NCBI RefSeq assembly: GCF_954871325.1
Contig: NC_088775.1
Span: 68,859,561-68,923,560 of the forward strand
DNA: 64,000 nt
Source of the DNA: Gordionus sp. m RMFG-2023
Taxonomy: Eukaryota; Nematomorpha; Gordioida; Chordodea; Parachordodidae
Reading direction: 5' to 3'
The translations under genes and the position numbers were made by a program. A model generated the notes under the pieces. It saw only the letters and a list, made by a program, of their open reading frames with translations, was not told the DNA's origin and did not search any database. This document shows, one piece after another, positions 36,880-48,419 of the stretch (positions within the stretch are counted from its first letter, which is position 1; the number at the start of each line of letters is the position of its first letter).

Positions 36880-39800
36880 TTTTTTAAAACTTATTTAGTA
36901 ATATACTCAGATGAACTAGAAATAAATATATATTAAAGGTACAATGTAAAACTAATTTTAACAATTGCATTTACTTTCAAACCAAAATTTATTAATTCCT
37001 AATTAGCAGCATATCCTATCCTATTACTGTATTAATGAATAAGAGTCTAAAATATTAAGATATAATTCTAAAAAAATTATCAATTAAAAATTTATGATCT
37101 CAAATATTATAAAATTTATAGTGCATTTTACTCCTATTAATAATTTTTTTTTAAAGAAGGTTATAGGAATGAATAAGAACATTTTAGCTATATTGCTATC
37201 TTACAAATATTGATTTTTTTTTGAAAATATCATAGAAAATGTAAATTCGCATTAGAAATTATGAAGAATTAACTTAAAACGCAATTTATTTTACTAAAAT
37301 AGATATGGGGTATAAAGAGCTAGCTTTGATTATATAAGATGGCTAGGATTGTGGTAGAGAATTTGATATTAAAGGGCAGAGTGTAAAGTCATGCTAATAT
37401 TTTAGGGATACAAATAAGAACATGGCTCTACATATATATTTAATCTCACCAAAAAAACAAATATGGGAGCTTAGAGTTTGATTTATATATTTTTTAAAGG
37501 GTGTTATAATAAATTTTAAAAAAAATTATTTGACCAATCAAATTTAGCTCCGCTCTAAAAATAGAAATATTGCATTCGCAATAATGCTCTCGATATATTT
37601 TGCAATGCATTCTCGGTATTGAAAAAAGTTTCGTGCATATGACCACCCACTAATACTGAAGTTTTTTTAAATATTTTGTTTACATATAAAACCCGATAAT
37701 CAACTATTTGTTTGTTGTAATTGCTCAATATTATTTTTCCCGTTTTTATCGATGTCAAGTAAACATTATTAAAAAACAATGTGACCTCTCAATATCGCTT
37801 CTTTTGTGGTTTAAAAAATATTTAAACATTAGCGTTGTGTTTTATCGCTTAATAGAGTTAAAATTCGATTTTTAATTTAAGTGCTAAAAGTAGTAAAAGA
37901 CACCACTAAATTAAGATACTTTTATATATAAACAAAAAAATAACTTCATCAAATATAATCAAATATGATTGGTCATTTTATGAATATTAATATTTATCAT
38001 ATTGTATAATTTGTTGGAAGAAAATGACAAAATAAATATGTATAATACATAATTGCATAAATTTCTGCATGAAAAGATATAACAAAACAAAACAAAAAGA
38101 TGCACATATTTTACAAAAGGAAAATGTTTTTGGTGTTTTTTTTGCGCAAGATTGTATTATATTGGATTGGTAAAAAATCGATAAATAAATAAAATGTGTA
38201 GGCTAATTTGGTATATAGTGTATTTTTTTGCCTTTAATACTAATAGTATAATAGAAATATCATAAAAACAAATATATGATTTTATGAAGAGGTTTATTTT
38301 ATTGAAATTGGCTGGTGTGTCAATAGTTTTTTAAAAGCTAATAAATTTTAGGCAATATTTTATTCTAATGACACCGAGTAGTGAAGATTCTTAATTTACC
38401 ATCCTTATCAGGAGAGAACGAGGAACGTTGAGTATAGAGGAATGTCAGTCCACTCCAATTATAATTTAAACTATTATTTTATAAGACTGAAAATTTAAGC
38501 CTAATATAGATAATTACGTAATACATGATTGGCTAAAAAATATTTTACAAATATTTAATATTCAATTTTACTGAGGAAAAGTGTTTTAGCATACCAAATG
38601 TAACAAAAAAATAATTTCAAACTTCATCGTTTTAGATTTATAAATAAAGCGTCTAAAATCTTAATAAATAAATTTTTAAAAAACTCATCTGACAATTTTT
38701 TAGAATCATAAATGGGCTAATATGATTTTGAATGATATTTGTAAAGTTATGGGCTAGGTCATGGTTGGTAGTAGCATGGTTGTTCCTTTTAATTATTGCA
38801 TATTTGTTTTTTAATTGATTAATGCATGTAATTTTCAATGAATATTTACCAATCTAAAATATCAGTTTTTAATTCTAAAATTTCTTAAAATCTCTAAATT
38901 CAATTTAATTTATTAATATATTTTGTAAGGACAACTATCATCCATTTTTGGACCAATGACCCAGGATACTGAAAAGTTAAGCCAAAAAAAAAAATTTCAA
39001 TTAAATTTTCTAAAAAAGTAGTTTTTATAAAATATATATTAGCTATTATAAATAGCCTGTACTTTGGATTTAAAATGTGTTTTATTTATTCAGATTAGTT
39101 TAATATTATTGAATTTATTCAGATTTGAACAAAAAGTGGCCCAATCTATTCCGCCCTCCCACTCTCCTACAGATTGGATTTCGTTAAAATAAGAATAATT
39201 TGTTCTATGCCTAATTTAGATTTTTTTACATTAACGCCTTTTATTTCAATTGTAAATTTTGTTGAGCAAATTGATATTTAGATAACTTTTTAAGATTTAT
39301 ATTTTTTTAAATCTAAAAATGGATGATTTGTTTGTAAATTTTTACTAGAGAAAAAATTCAAATAAAAAAATTTAGATCCAATTTCATTGCTCAATTATAG
39401 AATAGACACTTGGGAATTTCAATATATTTCATTTTACATATTTTATAATGCTAATATGAAAGGAGTTAATAAATCTTAATATAAAAATGAAAGGCTTTCC
39501 TATGAAAATTTAAAAAATAAAATAATTGATAATAGGTTCCAAATAAACAAACCTTTTAAAAATTGTTAAATATGCATAAAAATAGTGAATGAGGGAGATA
39601 TTTTGAGATATCTTTTTAAAAAAATGAAATAATTAAAGTGCAATAAAAAAAATATATAAGACAGATATGCTTTTAACCAAATTGATTTTGTTTTTAAGGA
39701 TCTTATTATTCATAATAGAAATAATACAATATAGAAAATATGAATATTATGGTAATAAAATATGAATTGTTTTCTTAATAAAAAATAAATTTAAAATGAA

Positions 39801-40245
39801 ATTTGCTCTCCCTCTCCCAAAACGTTTATATTAAGGTTTTCATCTACAATCTAGATCAAACATGATCACTCTCTTTAAAAGAGTTGTCCACTATTACCGC
39901 TCCTGAAAAATCCAAAAGAAGCGATTCGTTTTGTCAGGTTCACTCCTTATGTTTTTTAAAATCGGTCTTTATCCAGGACGGTATATTTGAAAATTAGTCT
40001 GGTCCGTGGATGGACCGTAGATCTTTACTATTTAGGATAGAATCAACAGCTGATTTACCATTTAGGCATGATCATAATACTAGTAATAACTCAATTTTTG
40101 ATTTAGACTTAATCTCAAAAAAATCAAAATCTATTTAGGCATATCGGGTTCACTTTGCCCCACCCTAATCAGGTGAGTGAATAATAAAAGAAAATTATTG
40201 AAAAAAGAAAATATATCGCAAGAACATATTGTCACGACATTCATT
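36880..40245. other. Gene-poor AT-rich stretch
   Basis: Other than the weak open frame at 37555-37779, I see no gene, RNA or clear repeat between the PRUNE2-like 5' end and the BED-hAT element. Confidence 0.4.
37555..37779 (-). CDS. Hypothetical open frame upstream of the PRUNE2-like gene
   Basis: 74 codons including GGHMHETFFNTENALQNISR. The residues after MHET loosely recall the start of Prune proteins (a short helix with a Phe-Leu pair before the GNEACD motif), but no GT donor follows to link it to the exon at 36274. It may be a chance frame. Unrecognised. Confidence 0.2.
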   Translation of the reverse strand: MFFNNVYLTSIKTGKIILSNYNKQIVDYRVLYVNKIFKKTSVLVGGHMHETFFNTENALQNISRALLRMQYFYF

Positions 40246-40253
40246 GTCATTAT

Positions 40254-43200
40254 CAGGGGTTCGAACCGAACCGAACCGCAAAACCGGAATGAACCGTTAT
40301 GATTTTCTGAACCGTAACCTTAACCGAACCGTTATGAAGAAAATATTAAAAGAGCGAACCGAACCGTTATAAATATTTTGAACCGGTTTAAACCGGTTCA
40401 AAACGGTTTTAAAAATAATTAATTTTAAATTATTAACCTAAATTTAAAATTTTAATTTTCCTTGGGGGCATTTTTTAAAGTGGTGATTTCTTTTCAAATT
40501 AAATATTTCTATATTATCAACATTATATATCAAATAAATATTTTTATATTATCAACATTATATATCAAATAATACCAGGTTTGTTGTTTTTTCTTTAAAT
40601 ACTTAATTTATAAGAAATTAGACAATTTATCTGTTAATTAGATAAGATATCTTAAAATCAAACATAATTATTCTTGGCTAAATTAACAAATTTATATATA
40701 AGATATTAATAAGCTTTTAGAATAATACCTGCTAATAATTAGGAAAAAAATTATATAATTCTATTATTAATAAATAACATCTAATAGAAATCAAGTACCT
40801 TTTACATTCATTTTTATAAGTAAGATTTTTATTATTTAAAAATACAGATTTAGAAAAATATTCATTACAAATGCCATTCTTTAATCATATTTTTTTTTAT
40901 TTTGCATATATGATAATGGTAAATGCTAACTAACATATTATTTTAATAATAAATATTAGAATTCTGAATTTTAAAAAAAATATGATTTTTATAAATAAAA
41001 AATTATTATATCATTAAAATATTTATTGCTGACCATTTATTTATTGTCATTTAAATTCTATAATCCAAGTTATTTAAAAAAATAAAAATGAAGGTAAAAT
41101 TGTTTCTATTAAGCTTTTTTATTTATTCTATTTATATAATAAAAGATTTTCATCTATCAATAGCTTTTTTAAATGGTTAGGGAAAAGTCAAATCCTGTGC
41201 GTTCCTATTTTAAATTAGATATCATAAAAAATCAATCTATTTGTAAAATAGAAGATTGTGGTAAGGTCTTAAATGGGGACCATGCTGCAAATCTTGAACG
41301 ACATATAGAAAGATTCCACAATAGGGATATCAAGTTATTAAGAAAAAAGAAAGAAAATTTGACTATTAAAAAAATTCAAATAACGAAAACTGCAAACCAG
41401 TATAATACAATCCAAGATGCTTTTAAGTCCAACACTACTACAATACAAATCAATATAAATAGAGAAACTTTAATCCTCTCCTGTACCGAGCTAATAACAG
41501 TTCGGTAGGCCAATAAAATCAATTGACGACAAAGCATTTCGAAATATTATAGATCCAATAATTATAGGATGGGTGGAAATTTACTATCAATTCGGAAAAT
41601 ATATGCAATAATATTAAAAAAATGGCGTTAGATTTTTGGGAAAATATAAAAAAGGAAGTATATCAAAAACTTATTTCCTTAAAATTAGATATAGCAGCTA
41701 GATATGATAGGTCCATATTGGGGATCAATATTCAATTCATAAATAACGGAAAAATAAAATTAAGGACTCTATGCATGAAAGTGATTAAAGAACGACACAC
41801 ATCAGAATATCTTAAAAAAATTATTCCAGATGTTCTAAAAGAATATGAAATAAAAATTGAGCAGATTTACACAATAACCACCGATAATGCAGCAAATATG
41901 ATTAAGTTAATTAAGCTATTAATACTACACGATGAAGAAGATGATGACCTTAACGATTATTTAATTAATGATGATTTAAATAATAATGATATAGATAATG
42001 ATGATTTTAATAATAATGATATAATTCATGATGAAAATAAAGAACCTTTTAATATTGAAAATATTAATCTTGCATCAAATGCCAGATCCATATTAATAGG
42101 TATTAGATGTGCTTCACATACATTTCAATTAGCTATTAATGATTGCATTAAAAATTCAAATGAAATTGTCATTATAAATAAAGCAAAAAACATCTGCAAA
42201 AAAATAAGAAATCAGACAACAATGGCTATTCTCTCAAAAATTAAATTTGAAAAATGTTGCACAAGATGGAACTCTATCTATTTAATGTTGGAGAGATTAC
42301 TAGAGTTAAAAAGCTTTTGACAAGAAATATCGCTCCAAAGCGATCGCGAAAAATGTTTATCAGAGAATGAATGGAAAATAATTAGTGACATATTAGAAGC
42401 TTTATATCCAGCTTATGTTTTGACAAAATATTTACAAAGTGAACAATTGACAATGGGCGATTTTTATGCTGGGTGGATCAAATGTCTCATGCAAACGAGT
42501 AAAGTAGACACTCCATTTGCCAGACTTTTAGTTTCTACGATGAAAGCACGAGAAATAAATTTCAAAAATGAAGTTTTTTGCTCTGCTATTTATCTCGACC
42601 CTAGATATAATGTATTTTTAACTTTTGAAGAAAGAGAGATCGCCAGAAAACATCTTTGTAAAACTTGGAACTTGATACAAAATCTAAATAATCAGAATAT
42701 TGAAATTCTAAATACTATGCCTACGTGTTCGTATTCGAAGGATAATTTAGATGATGATTTTGAAGATTTCTTAAAGTCGCATGAAAGTCTTAATAAGAAT
42801 AATTCTCAGGGCATCGAAAATTATAATAAATGTATAGAAATAGAATATATAATTCGGTCATTTGATAATATAGAGAGATTAGAAAAAGATACTAATCTTT
42901 TGAATTATTGGGAAAATGTAAAGAATAGTATGTCAGAACTTTATAAGTTAGCTATAACTGTAGCAGTTCCAGCTACGCAGGTCTCCGTAGAAAGAGCATT
43001 TTCAAGCCTCAAGTTTATACTCTCTGCGCAGAGAACTAAATTAAAGCCTGAAATATTAGAAAATATTTTAGTTATCCGTTCAAATTCTCTTTTTAAACCT
43101 AAATAGTATAGTATATTATTTTATTCATTATTGTATTTACGCATGTTTGTTTTTATCTTATTTATTTATGAAATAAAAAAAAACTAATTTGTCTAATCTA

Positions 43201-43491
43201 TATTTCCTAAATTTAATAAAAATATCTATTAGATTATCATGGATAAATTAAATAAGAAATTATAAACTAAAAAGATTTTTCTCTAAAATTAATATATACA
43301 TGGTTAATGATTAATTTTTTTTTAAATTAAATTTATAAAAACAGGAACAAACCGAAAAGAACCGTTATAAATTATAAACCGAACCGATATGATTTTTTTT
43401 TAAAAAACCGAAATGGAACAAAATCTTTATAAAATTTTAAACTAAAAACCGGAACGAACCGAACCGTTATACTAAACGGTTCGAAACCCTG
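40254..43491 (+). mobile_element. BED-finger hAT transposon family D, nearly complete
   Basis: The ends are CAGGGGTTCGAACCGAACCG and, inverted, CAGGGTTTCGAACCGTTTAG. The octamer GTCATTAT is intact on both sides (40246-40253 and 43492-43499). Each end has several copies of GAACCGTTAT or its relatives within about 160 bp, a subterminal array of the kind hAT transposases bind. The element is 3238 bp and carries most of a transposase at 41173-43106. The exact target duplication and few lesions make it the youngest autonomous-type DNA transposon in the window. Confidence 0.93.
41173..43106 (+). pseudogene. hAT transposase with BED zinc finger (family D), lightly damaged
   Basis: The order is BED finger (RSYFKLDIIKNQSICKIEDC, then GDHAANLERHIERFH) at 41173-41280; the GRPIKSIDDKAFRNIIDPI block near 41512; the catalytic-region stretch LKLDIAARYDRSILGINIQF and TITTDNAANM at 41680-41905; an Asn/Asp-rich insertion; RCASHTFQLAINDCI; CTRWNSIYLMLERLLE; and the dimerisation domain ITVAVPATQVSVERAFSSLK near 42955-43020. 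Damage is light: the frame changes near 41500 and again near 41575, and there is one TGA at 42318, after which the same frame continues to 43106. The TRW motif and C terminus are intact. A normal hAT transposase is about 600-700 residues, which this would match. Confidence 0.9.
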
Positions 43492-43499
43492 GTCATTAT

Positions 43500-44930
43500 C
43501 ATTAAATTGAGCATATTTATTATTGAGTTTAAATATCGGTCTGAATGTTGGTAGATAAAAAAAAGAGAAGAATTTCATTGCCTCACAAAGATAAGTTTGT
43601 TTTGAATCGGATTTTATGTTGCCAATAATGTAACCCAGAAACATACTGAGGGAACCATTCTTTCTGAGATAGCTAAAGTTACAAGTATATTGAAATAAGA
43701 TCTAAGAAAATTATAATGGTCACCAATGCAGGATATAATGTGGTGTCAGGTTACGTGGGATATTTGGGGCATGGCTTATAAAAATCTTGTCATAATCATG
43801 GAATAAAAACTCAGTAATCAAAAATGTTTTTAAAAAAATTAGAGAATTTATATTGTTGTTCTAATATTCAAAACCGGAATTTGAAGATTGTAATGTTCCT
43901 ACTGGTTGGTTTAGTAATTGATAATTAGCGAAAGTATGAGTGAAACTAACAAAGAAATGATAAATATCAGTTTTACTTCTGATTGGGATTTGGTTTAAGA
44001 TCCCTTATTCCTAAAATTATTCAAAAATACATTTGATTTTTTATAATCTCAAAAAGAATATATAGGATGAATTTAGAACTCCTATTTTACAATAAAATAT
44101 CAATTTATATTATAAAATTTTATTATCTTTTAAAATATTGTTTTCAAATTAAAAAAATTAATAAATAAAAAATAAATATAATGAGTATCGTTAATTAAAA
44201 AAATTATGGTTATTAATTTCCAAATACATACTCAAGGATTTAATATTTCTAAAGGAATAGTTCACATTATTCATAAATCCAAATAAGACATTATCAAGCG
44301 CAATGCAAATAAAGCATATTTTACCATATACAAAGATAACATCTTATTTTTTAAATTAATTCTTATTTTTATTTTGCATACAACCATAAATACATTCTTA
44401 TTTTTATTTTGCATACAACCATAAATACATTCTTATTTTATAAGTTTATATATAAATAATACATAATTTTACTAATGATTTTGATGAATTAATAAAAATA
44501 AAAAGATTATTTGAAAATGATTGAAAATAATCTCAACTTGTGCTAAACTAAGAAAATTAAAAAAACAGATTGTAAAATGTGTTTAGCCTTGATAAATTTG
44601 GCAACTGTCTAAGTTAGGCAAAATCTTGAATTCAACGGTGCATTAGACAGGGTTGACTGTATATTAAATATTTTTAAACGTTAAACCCTATATTTCAAAG
44701 ATGAATATTATAAGCAATTTTCTTATAGAAAAATATTTTACATCCGTTCAATATTATATACCATAAACTACTTTATTTTTCCTGATTTTGAGTTATGTAT
44801 AAAGATTAGAGAATCCAATTATTACACTCATTCTTTTTTAAAAATTATATATAATTAAAATAACATGTAAACTATTTGTAAAATAAAATTTATATAAAAA
44901 CTATATTAAATAAAATAATAATTAAACAAT
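43500..44930. other. Intergenic, with a 36-bp tandem duplication
   Basis: No gene recognised. The segment ATTTTGCATACAACCATAAA with its flanks is repeated back to back at about 44361-44432. Confidence 0.5.
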
Positions 44931-44933
44931 TAA

Positions 44934-45437
44934 TTAGGTATGATTAACGGGGCTTATAGACCCATGTATGGATATGCAGTTAGAACGGCAGATTTCAGTT
45001 GATATCTGTCGAAGGTAGAAGCCTTCTTTTGGGTCATCTGTGATTAAGCGTAACCTTTGCCCTATTGTTTTGAATAATTTTAGGGCTTGGGGTCCAAATG
45101 ATCCACAGGTATCTAAGACTACCGGAACAAACAAAACATTATTAAGGTAGCTATATTTGTTTGTTTTTGTGTTTTCGGCTTTTGATAGAGTGGAAGAAAA
45201 AGATCTGGCAAAACGATCCACGCAAGTATAATCCCAGGCAAGAGGTAGACCTTGGTTCCAAGGGACTATCATAACATCTGGTCTGGTTTGATTGTCGGGG
45301 CTGAGGCCGGATGGTTCCAGGGTGGAGGGAATATTTGAGGATTTCAAGGTTCTGTTGATGATTGAATTGATATCATGGGTCTTTTGAGAAACGACAGTGA
45401 AGGGGGTGGTGTCCAAGACTATCGATGTGGGTTTCAC
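44934..45437 (-). pseudogene. LINE C-terminal restriction-like endonuclease domain
   Basis: A 167-codon open frame with RPDVMIVPWNQGLPLAWDYT, YLNNVLFVPVVLDTCGSFG and LRLITDDPKEGFYLRQIS, collinear with the C-terminal domain of an abundant invertebrate family of reverse-transcriptase proteins. It ends at the start of the MITE-interrupted part. Confidence 0.8.
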
Positions 45438-45456
45438 ATAGGACGCATGATGTAGG

Positions 45457-45679
45457 TAGTGTTGTTAAACGACTCGTTTTGAGCCGATTTTTAAAAATGG
45501 CTAACTCAATATTTTAGCCAGAAAAATATTGCCTAAGCCATGAGATTTAGCTAATAGATGTCCAAACCTTTGTTCCTTCTGCAAGCAAAATCTTGAGGCT
45601 TTGCGTAATATTATTCTGGAGGAAATATTGAGTTGGCCGTTTTTAAAAATCGGCTCAAACCGAGCCGTTTAACAACACT
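45457..45679. mobile_element. 223-bp hAT MITE (family M), copy 2, inserted in the LINE
   Basis: The ends are exact inverses (TAGTGTTGTTAAACG and CGTTTAACAACACTA), and an exact 8-bp duplication GATGTAGG flanks them (45449-45456, 45680-45687). It splits the LINE coding sequence between the RLGCEILTPTSS stretch and the endonuclease domain. It has the same termini and nearly the same length as the copy at 16476-16697. Confidence 0.93.
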
Positions 45680-46779
45680 AGATGTAGGTGTTAGGATTTC
45701 ACATCCTAAGCGAAGGCCTATGGCTATTCTGAGTTCTTCGTTGGTTAATAACAAGCCTAGATTAGAACTAGGTACAGTTTCTAGCCATTCATATCCTAGA
45801 TGGCATATGGGTGAAGTTGAAATTATTGGATCTGGCAGAGGGGTCATATTACTGTCATTATGTATAATTGGGTTAGGGTTTAGGTGGAGAAAGAGCGATG
45901 GAGATTTTCTTTGAACAGCCTTGAAGTGTAAGTAATCAACGCAATGCTGTATCAATGGAAAGTTCCAGTCTCATTGCTTTAGTGAATCTGGATATGAGCG
46001 ATTTGGAGAATTTTTGCTTCAGAGGTCTTGTGCTGCCGTTCGATCTGGGTCGATATACAAGTCTCCCAATGTGTGTCGAAATTTAGCCACTGAGGATAGA
46101 AAAGCTGAAATGCTTAGGGATATGGGGGATTGTATGCCTATACCACCTAGGCTAATATTACAAGAGGACACATTCTTATAGGAAGTGCGGCTTGCATCCA
46201 GGAGGATGATGAAAATTTGATATTTATATGGATTCGAGAGTATTTTTTAAGTGGACTTCGAGGTCCAATAATACCTCAGGGGATGTGAAAATTGTAGATG
46301 AACGAAAGGCGTATAAAATTTTTGGAATGAATAAAAAAAAATTCAGAAAGCCTGGTGAGTGGGTAAATATTTTAGAATATTTTACATTCTATTAAATTTA
46401 GCAAGGAATTCATCTCTAAAATGAAGTAAGGCTTTCTCCCCTCCAATAGGTGAACCTAAATGAGTAAAGTTGGCTTTGTCCACTAAAATAAAATTTTCGG
46501 GTGAGCAGTCCGATTCAGAAGGGGAATAAAATTCACACTTATGAGGATTTAGTGAAAGTCCTGTAAAAGGAGCTAAGTGATTTATAATTGATGGAATTTT
46601 TATGATTTCGTTATAAGGGCCTGCTAGTGTGCCATCGTCCAGGTACCATATATTTAATTTAAAATCACAATTGGAAGAGATCTCTTTTATAATTAATTGG
46701 ATGCCTTGGCAGAATAATGCAGGACCTAAAGGGTTTCCTTGTTGGATGTCCTGTTTAGAGAAAATAGAATCATTAAATT

Positions 46780-47127
46780 TTAAAAAGGTGGGTTAGTTGT
46801 AACATGCATCGATGTATGTTGTATAATCTGGGAAAGTTTCACAAAAGGAGGGTAATGTTCCCTCCTAAGTGAGTTGAAGGCATTATGTAGGTCGATTTTG
46901 AGAATGCATTGATCATGTGTATTATGGAGGATGACACGTGTCGAGTGGGATGCAGCCTCGCATCCTCCAGGAACATTAAAACCAAGCTGGTTTGGTTGTA
47001 GTAGATTGGATAGGTTAGATTTTATACGGGAGCAAATTATTTTGGAAATGATTCGCCGGAAGAGTGACCCTTTTGCAATAGGCCTGATGTCCCCATTGGT
47101 TTTATTTAAGGATATTAAGCGGGCCAA
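46780..47127 (-). pseudogene. LINE reverse transcriptase core fragment
   Basis: Encodes NGDIRPIAKGSLFRRIISKI, LQPNQLGFNVPGGCEAAS and KIDLHNAFNSLRREH, fingers and palm motifs of a non-LTR reverse transcriptase; the first catalytic aspartate is in KIDLHNAF. The YLDD active-site block lies in a separate frame downstream at 46632-46648. Confidence 0.9.
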
Positions 47128-48285
47128 AAAATGATGGGCTGAATGAGATTAGGTATATTATAATGAAAGATATGATTAAGCAATATGGTGAATTGTGTAA
47201 GTATGTTTTGATATAGGGGTATAGTTGGTTTAATTATATCTTGGAGATAAATGGCTCGAAAGCCATCGATGCCTCCTGAAGAATCTTTTTTGAATGTCTT
47301 TATTGCTTCCAATATTTCCATCTCAGTTAGTGGAATGGGATTATTAGATAGTGGAAGGATGATTTGTGAAAAATCTTGAAGATGTTTAGATTGCATGGCC
47401 ATGAGAGTTATATCATTATTGGGGGACATAGTATCACTTGAACAGGCTATGTTGATAACTAAATTTACATTGCATAGGTTTATTTTATTTTCAATAAGCT
47501 TGGCCTTTTTTTTTATCTGTCAAAAGCTTATTGAAAGAATGTGGAGGTTGTTTGGGAATATCAAAGTAACTATTATCATTTTAATTTAATGTTTTTTTGA
47601 TGCTTTGTGTTAAGTTTGATTTTGATGTTGGAAGATGTAGATTTAAATATATAAATAATAATAATTTAATCCAATTATCTAAGCTTTTAATATTTTAATT
47701 TAGGTTGGTTAAAATAGCTAAAAAAAATGTGAAAATATAATTCTAGCACCTTTTGGTATGCGAGCTATTGTGGGGGGGGGGACTTTCTTTCATAAATTTT
47801 TCTAGCCATTCTTGTGCCTCAGCAATAAAGGTTGAATTAATGTTATTATCTGGGCATGGAGATATAGTTAAAGGGATTGTTTCTGTGTTGAAGTTATTGT
47901 TGGAGCTTGAAGTTGTAGGTATTGGTTCCAAATTAATACTATTAATAAGAGCAAGATAAGAAAGGAGGCATAACAGGTTCATTGTCGTTAAAGAAAGTAC
48001 CTGATGAAGGGCATCTGTTGGCTTGTTTACCATGACAAAAAAATTTATTTCCTTTTGTTAAGGAAACATTCTTAAAGCATGTGGGACATATCACCAAGGT
48101 TCATATTATTGTTATGTATGATTATGTTTGTTACTTTATATTGAAAGATTATTGATATACAAAACAAAACTTAACTAAGATTCAATCAGGGACAGCTGGT
48201 AAGCAAAACGATATCTTGATTATTCTCTCCTTAATTTTCACTTTAAAAGATACTTACCATACTTAGTTTAGCAAAAAAATATATT

Positions 48286-48410
48286 GTGTTCCAACTACAA
48301 GTACGCCGAGTGAAAGTGTATTTTCAGTAGCTGAACACACCTCTAAATTTGAAAAGATTCCCACTATCTCCTTCAAATTTAAAAAATTATTTTTATACTT
48401 GATTATAATT
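48286..48410 (+). pseudogene. hAT dimerisation-domain relic
   Basis: Encodes PTTSTPSESVFSVAEHTSKF, an obvious remnant of the hAT C-terminal IPATS.PSER.FS.AG block. The rest of the element is not recognisable, although GTCATGGTTTGACCCAGTTT-like sequence at about 49185-49215 (minus strand) could be one of its ends. Confidence 0.7.
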
Positions 48411-48419
48411 AAGGTCAGC

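Larger units (their letters stand above)
44934..48120 (-). mobile_element. Non-LTR retrotransposon (LINE) with C-terminal restriction-like endonuclease, degenerate
   Basis: Minus-strand order: a cysteine/histidine finger (CPTCFKNVSLTKGNKFFCH, about 48040-48110); a linker (47743-48033); a pre-RT block (ILEAIKTFKKDSSGGIDGFR, near 47290); reverse transcriptase (SLNKTNGDIRPIAKGSLFRR, LQPNQLGFNVPGGCEAASHS, IDLHNAFNSLRREH; active site WYLDDG at 46632-46648); a thumb region (46000-46500, LGGIGIQSPISLSISAFLSS); and a C-terminal domain RPDVMIVPWNQGLPLAWDYT at about 45210-45290. PD...WDYT resembles the PD-(D/E)XK core of R2/R4/HERO-like elements, so I infer target-primed insertion by a restriction-like enzyme. 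Frames are broken many times. The hAT MITE at 45457 interrupts the 3' part. Confidence 0.88.

Noticed and set aside
37555-37779. Open frame considered as the first exon of the PRUNE2-like gene.
   Set aside because: No GT donor follows the protein-like part in any frame; a cleaner candidate with ATG, GTATGT donor and correct phase is at 36519-36572.
45633-47959. Plus-strand open frames at 45633-45914, 46931-47134 and 47753-47959.
   Set aside because: They are antisense to the LINE coding sequence, which has clear reverse transcriptase and endonuclease motifs on the minus strand.
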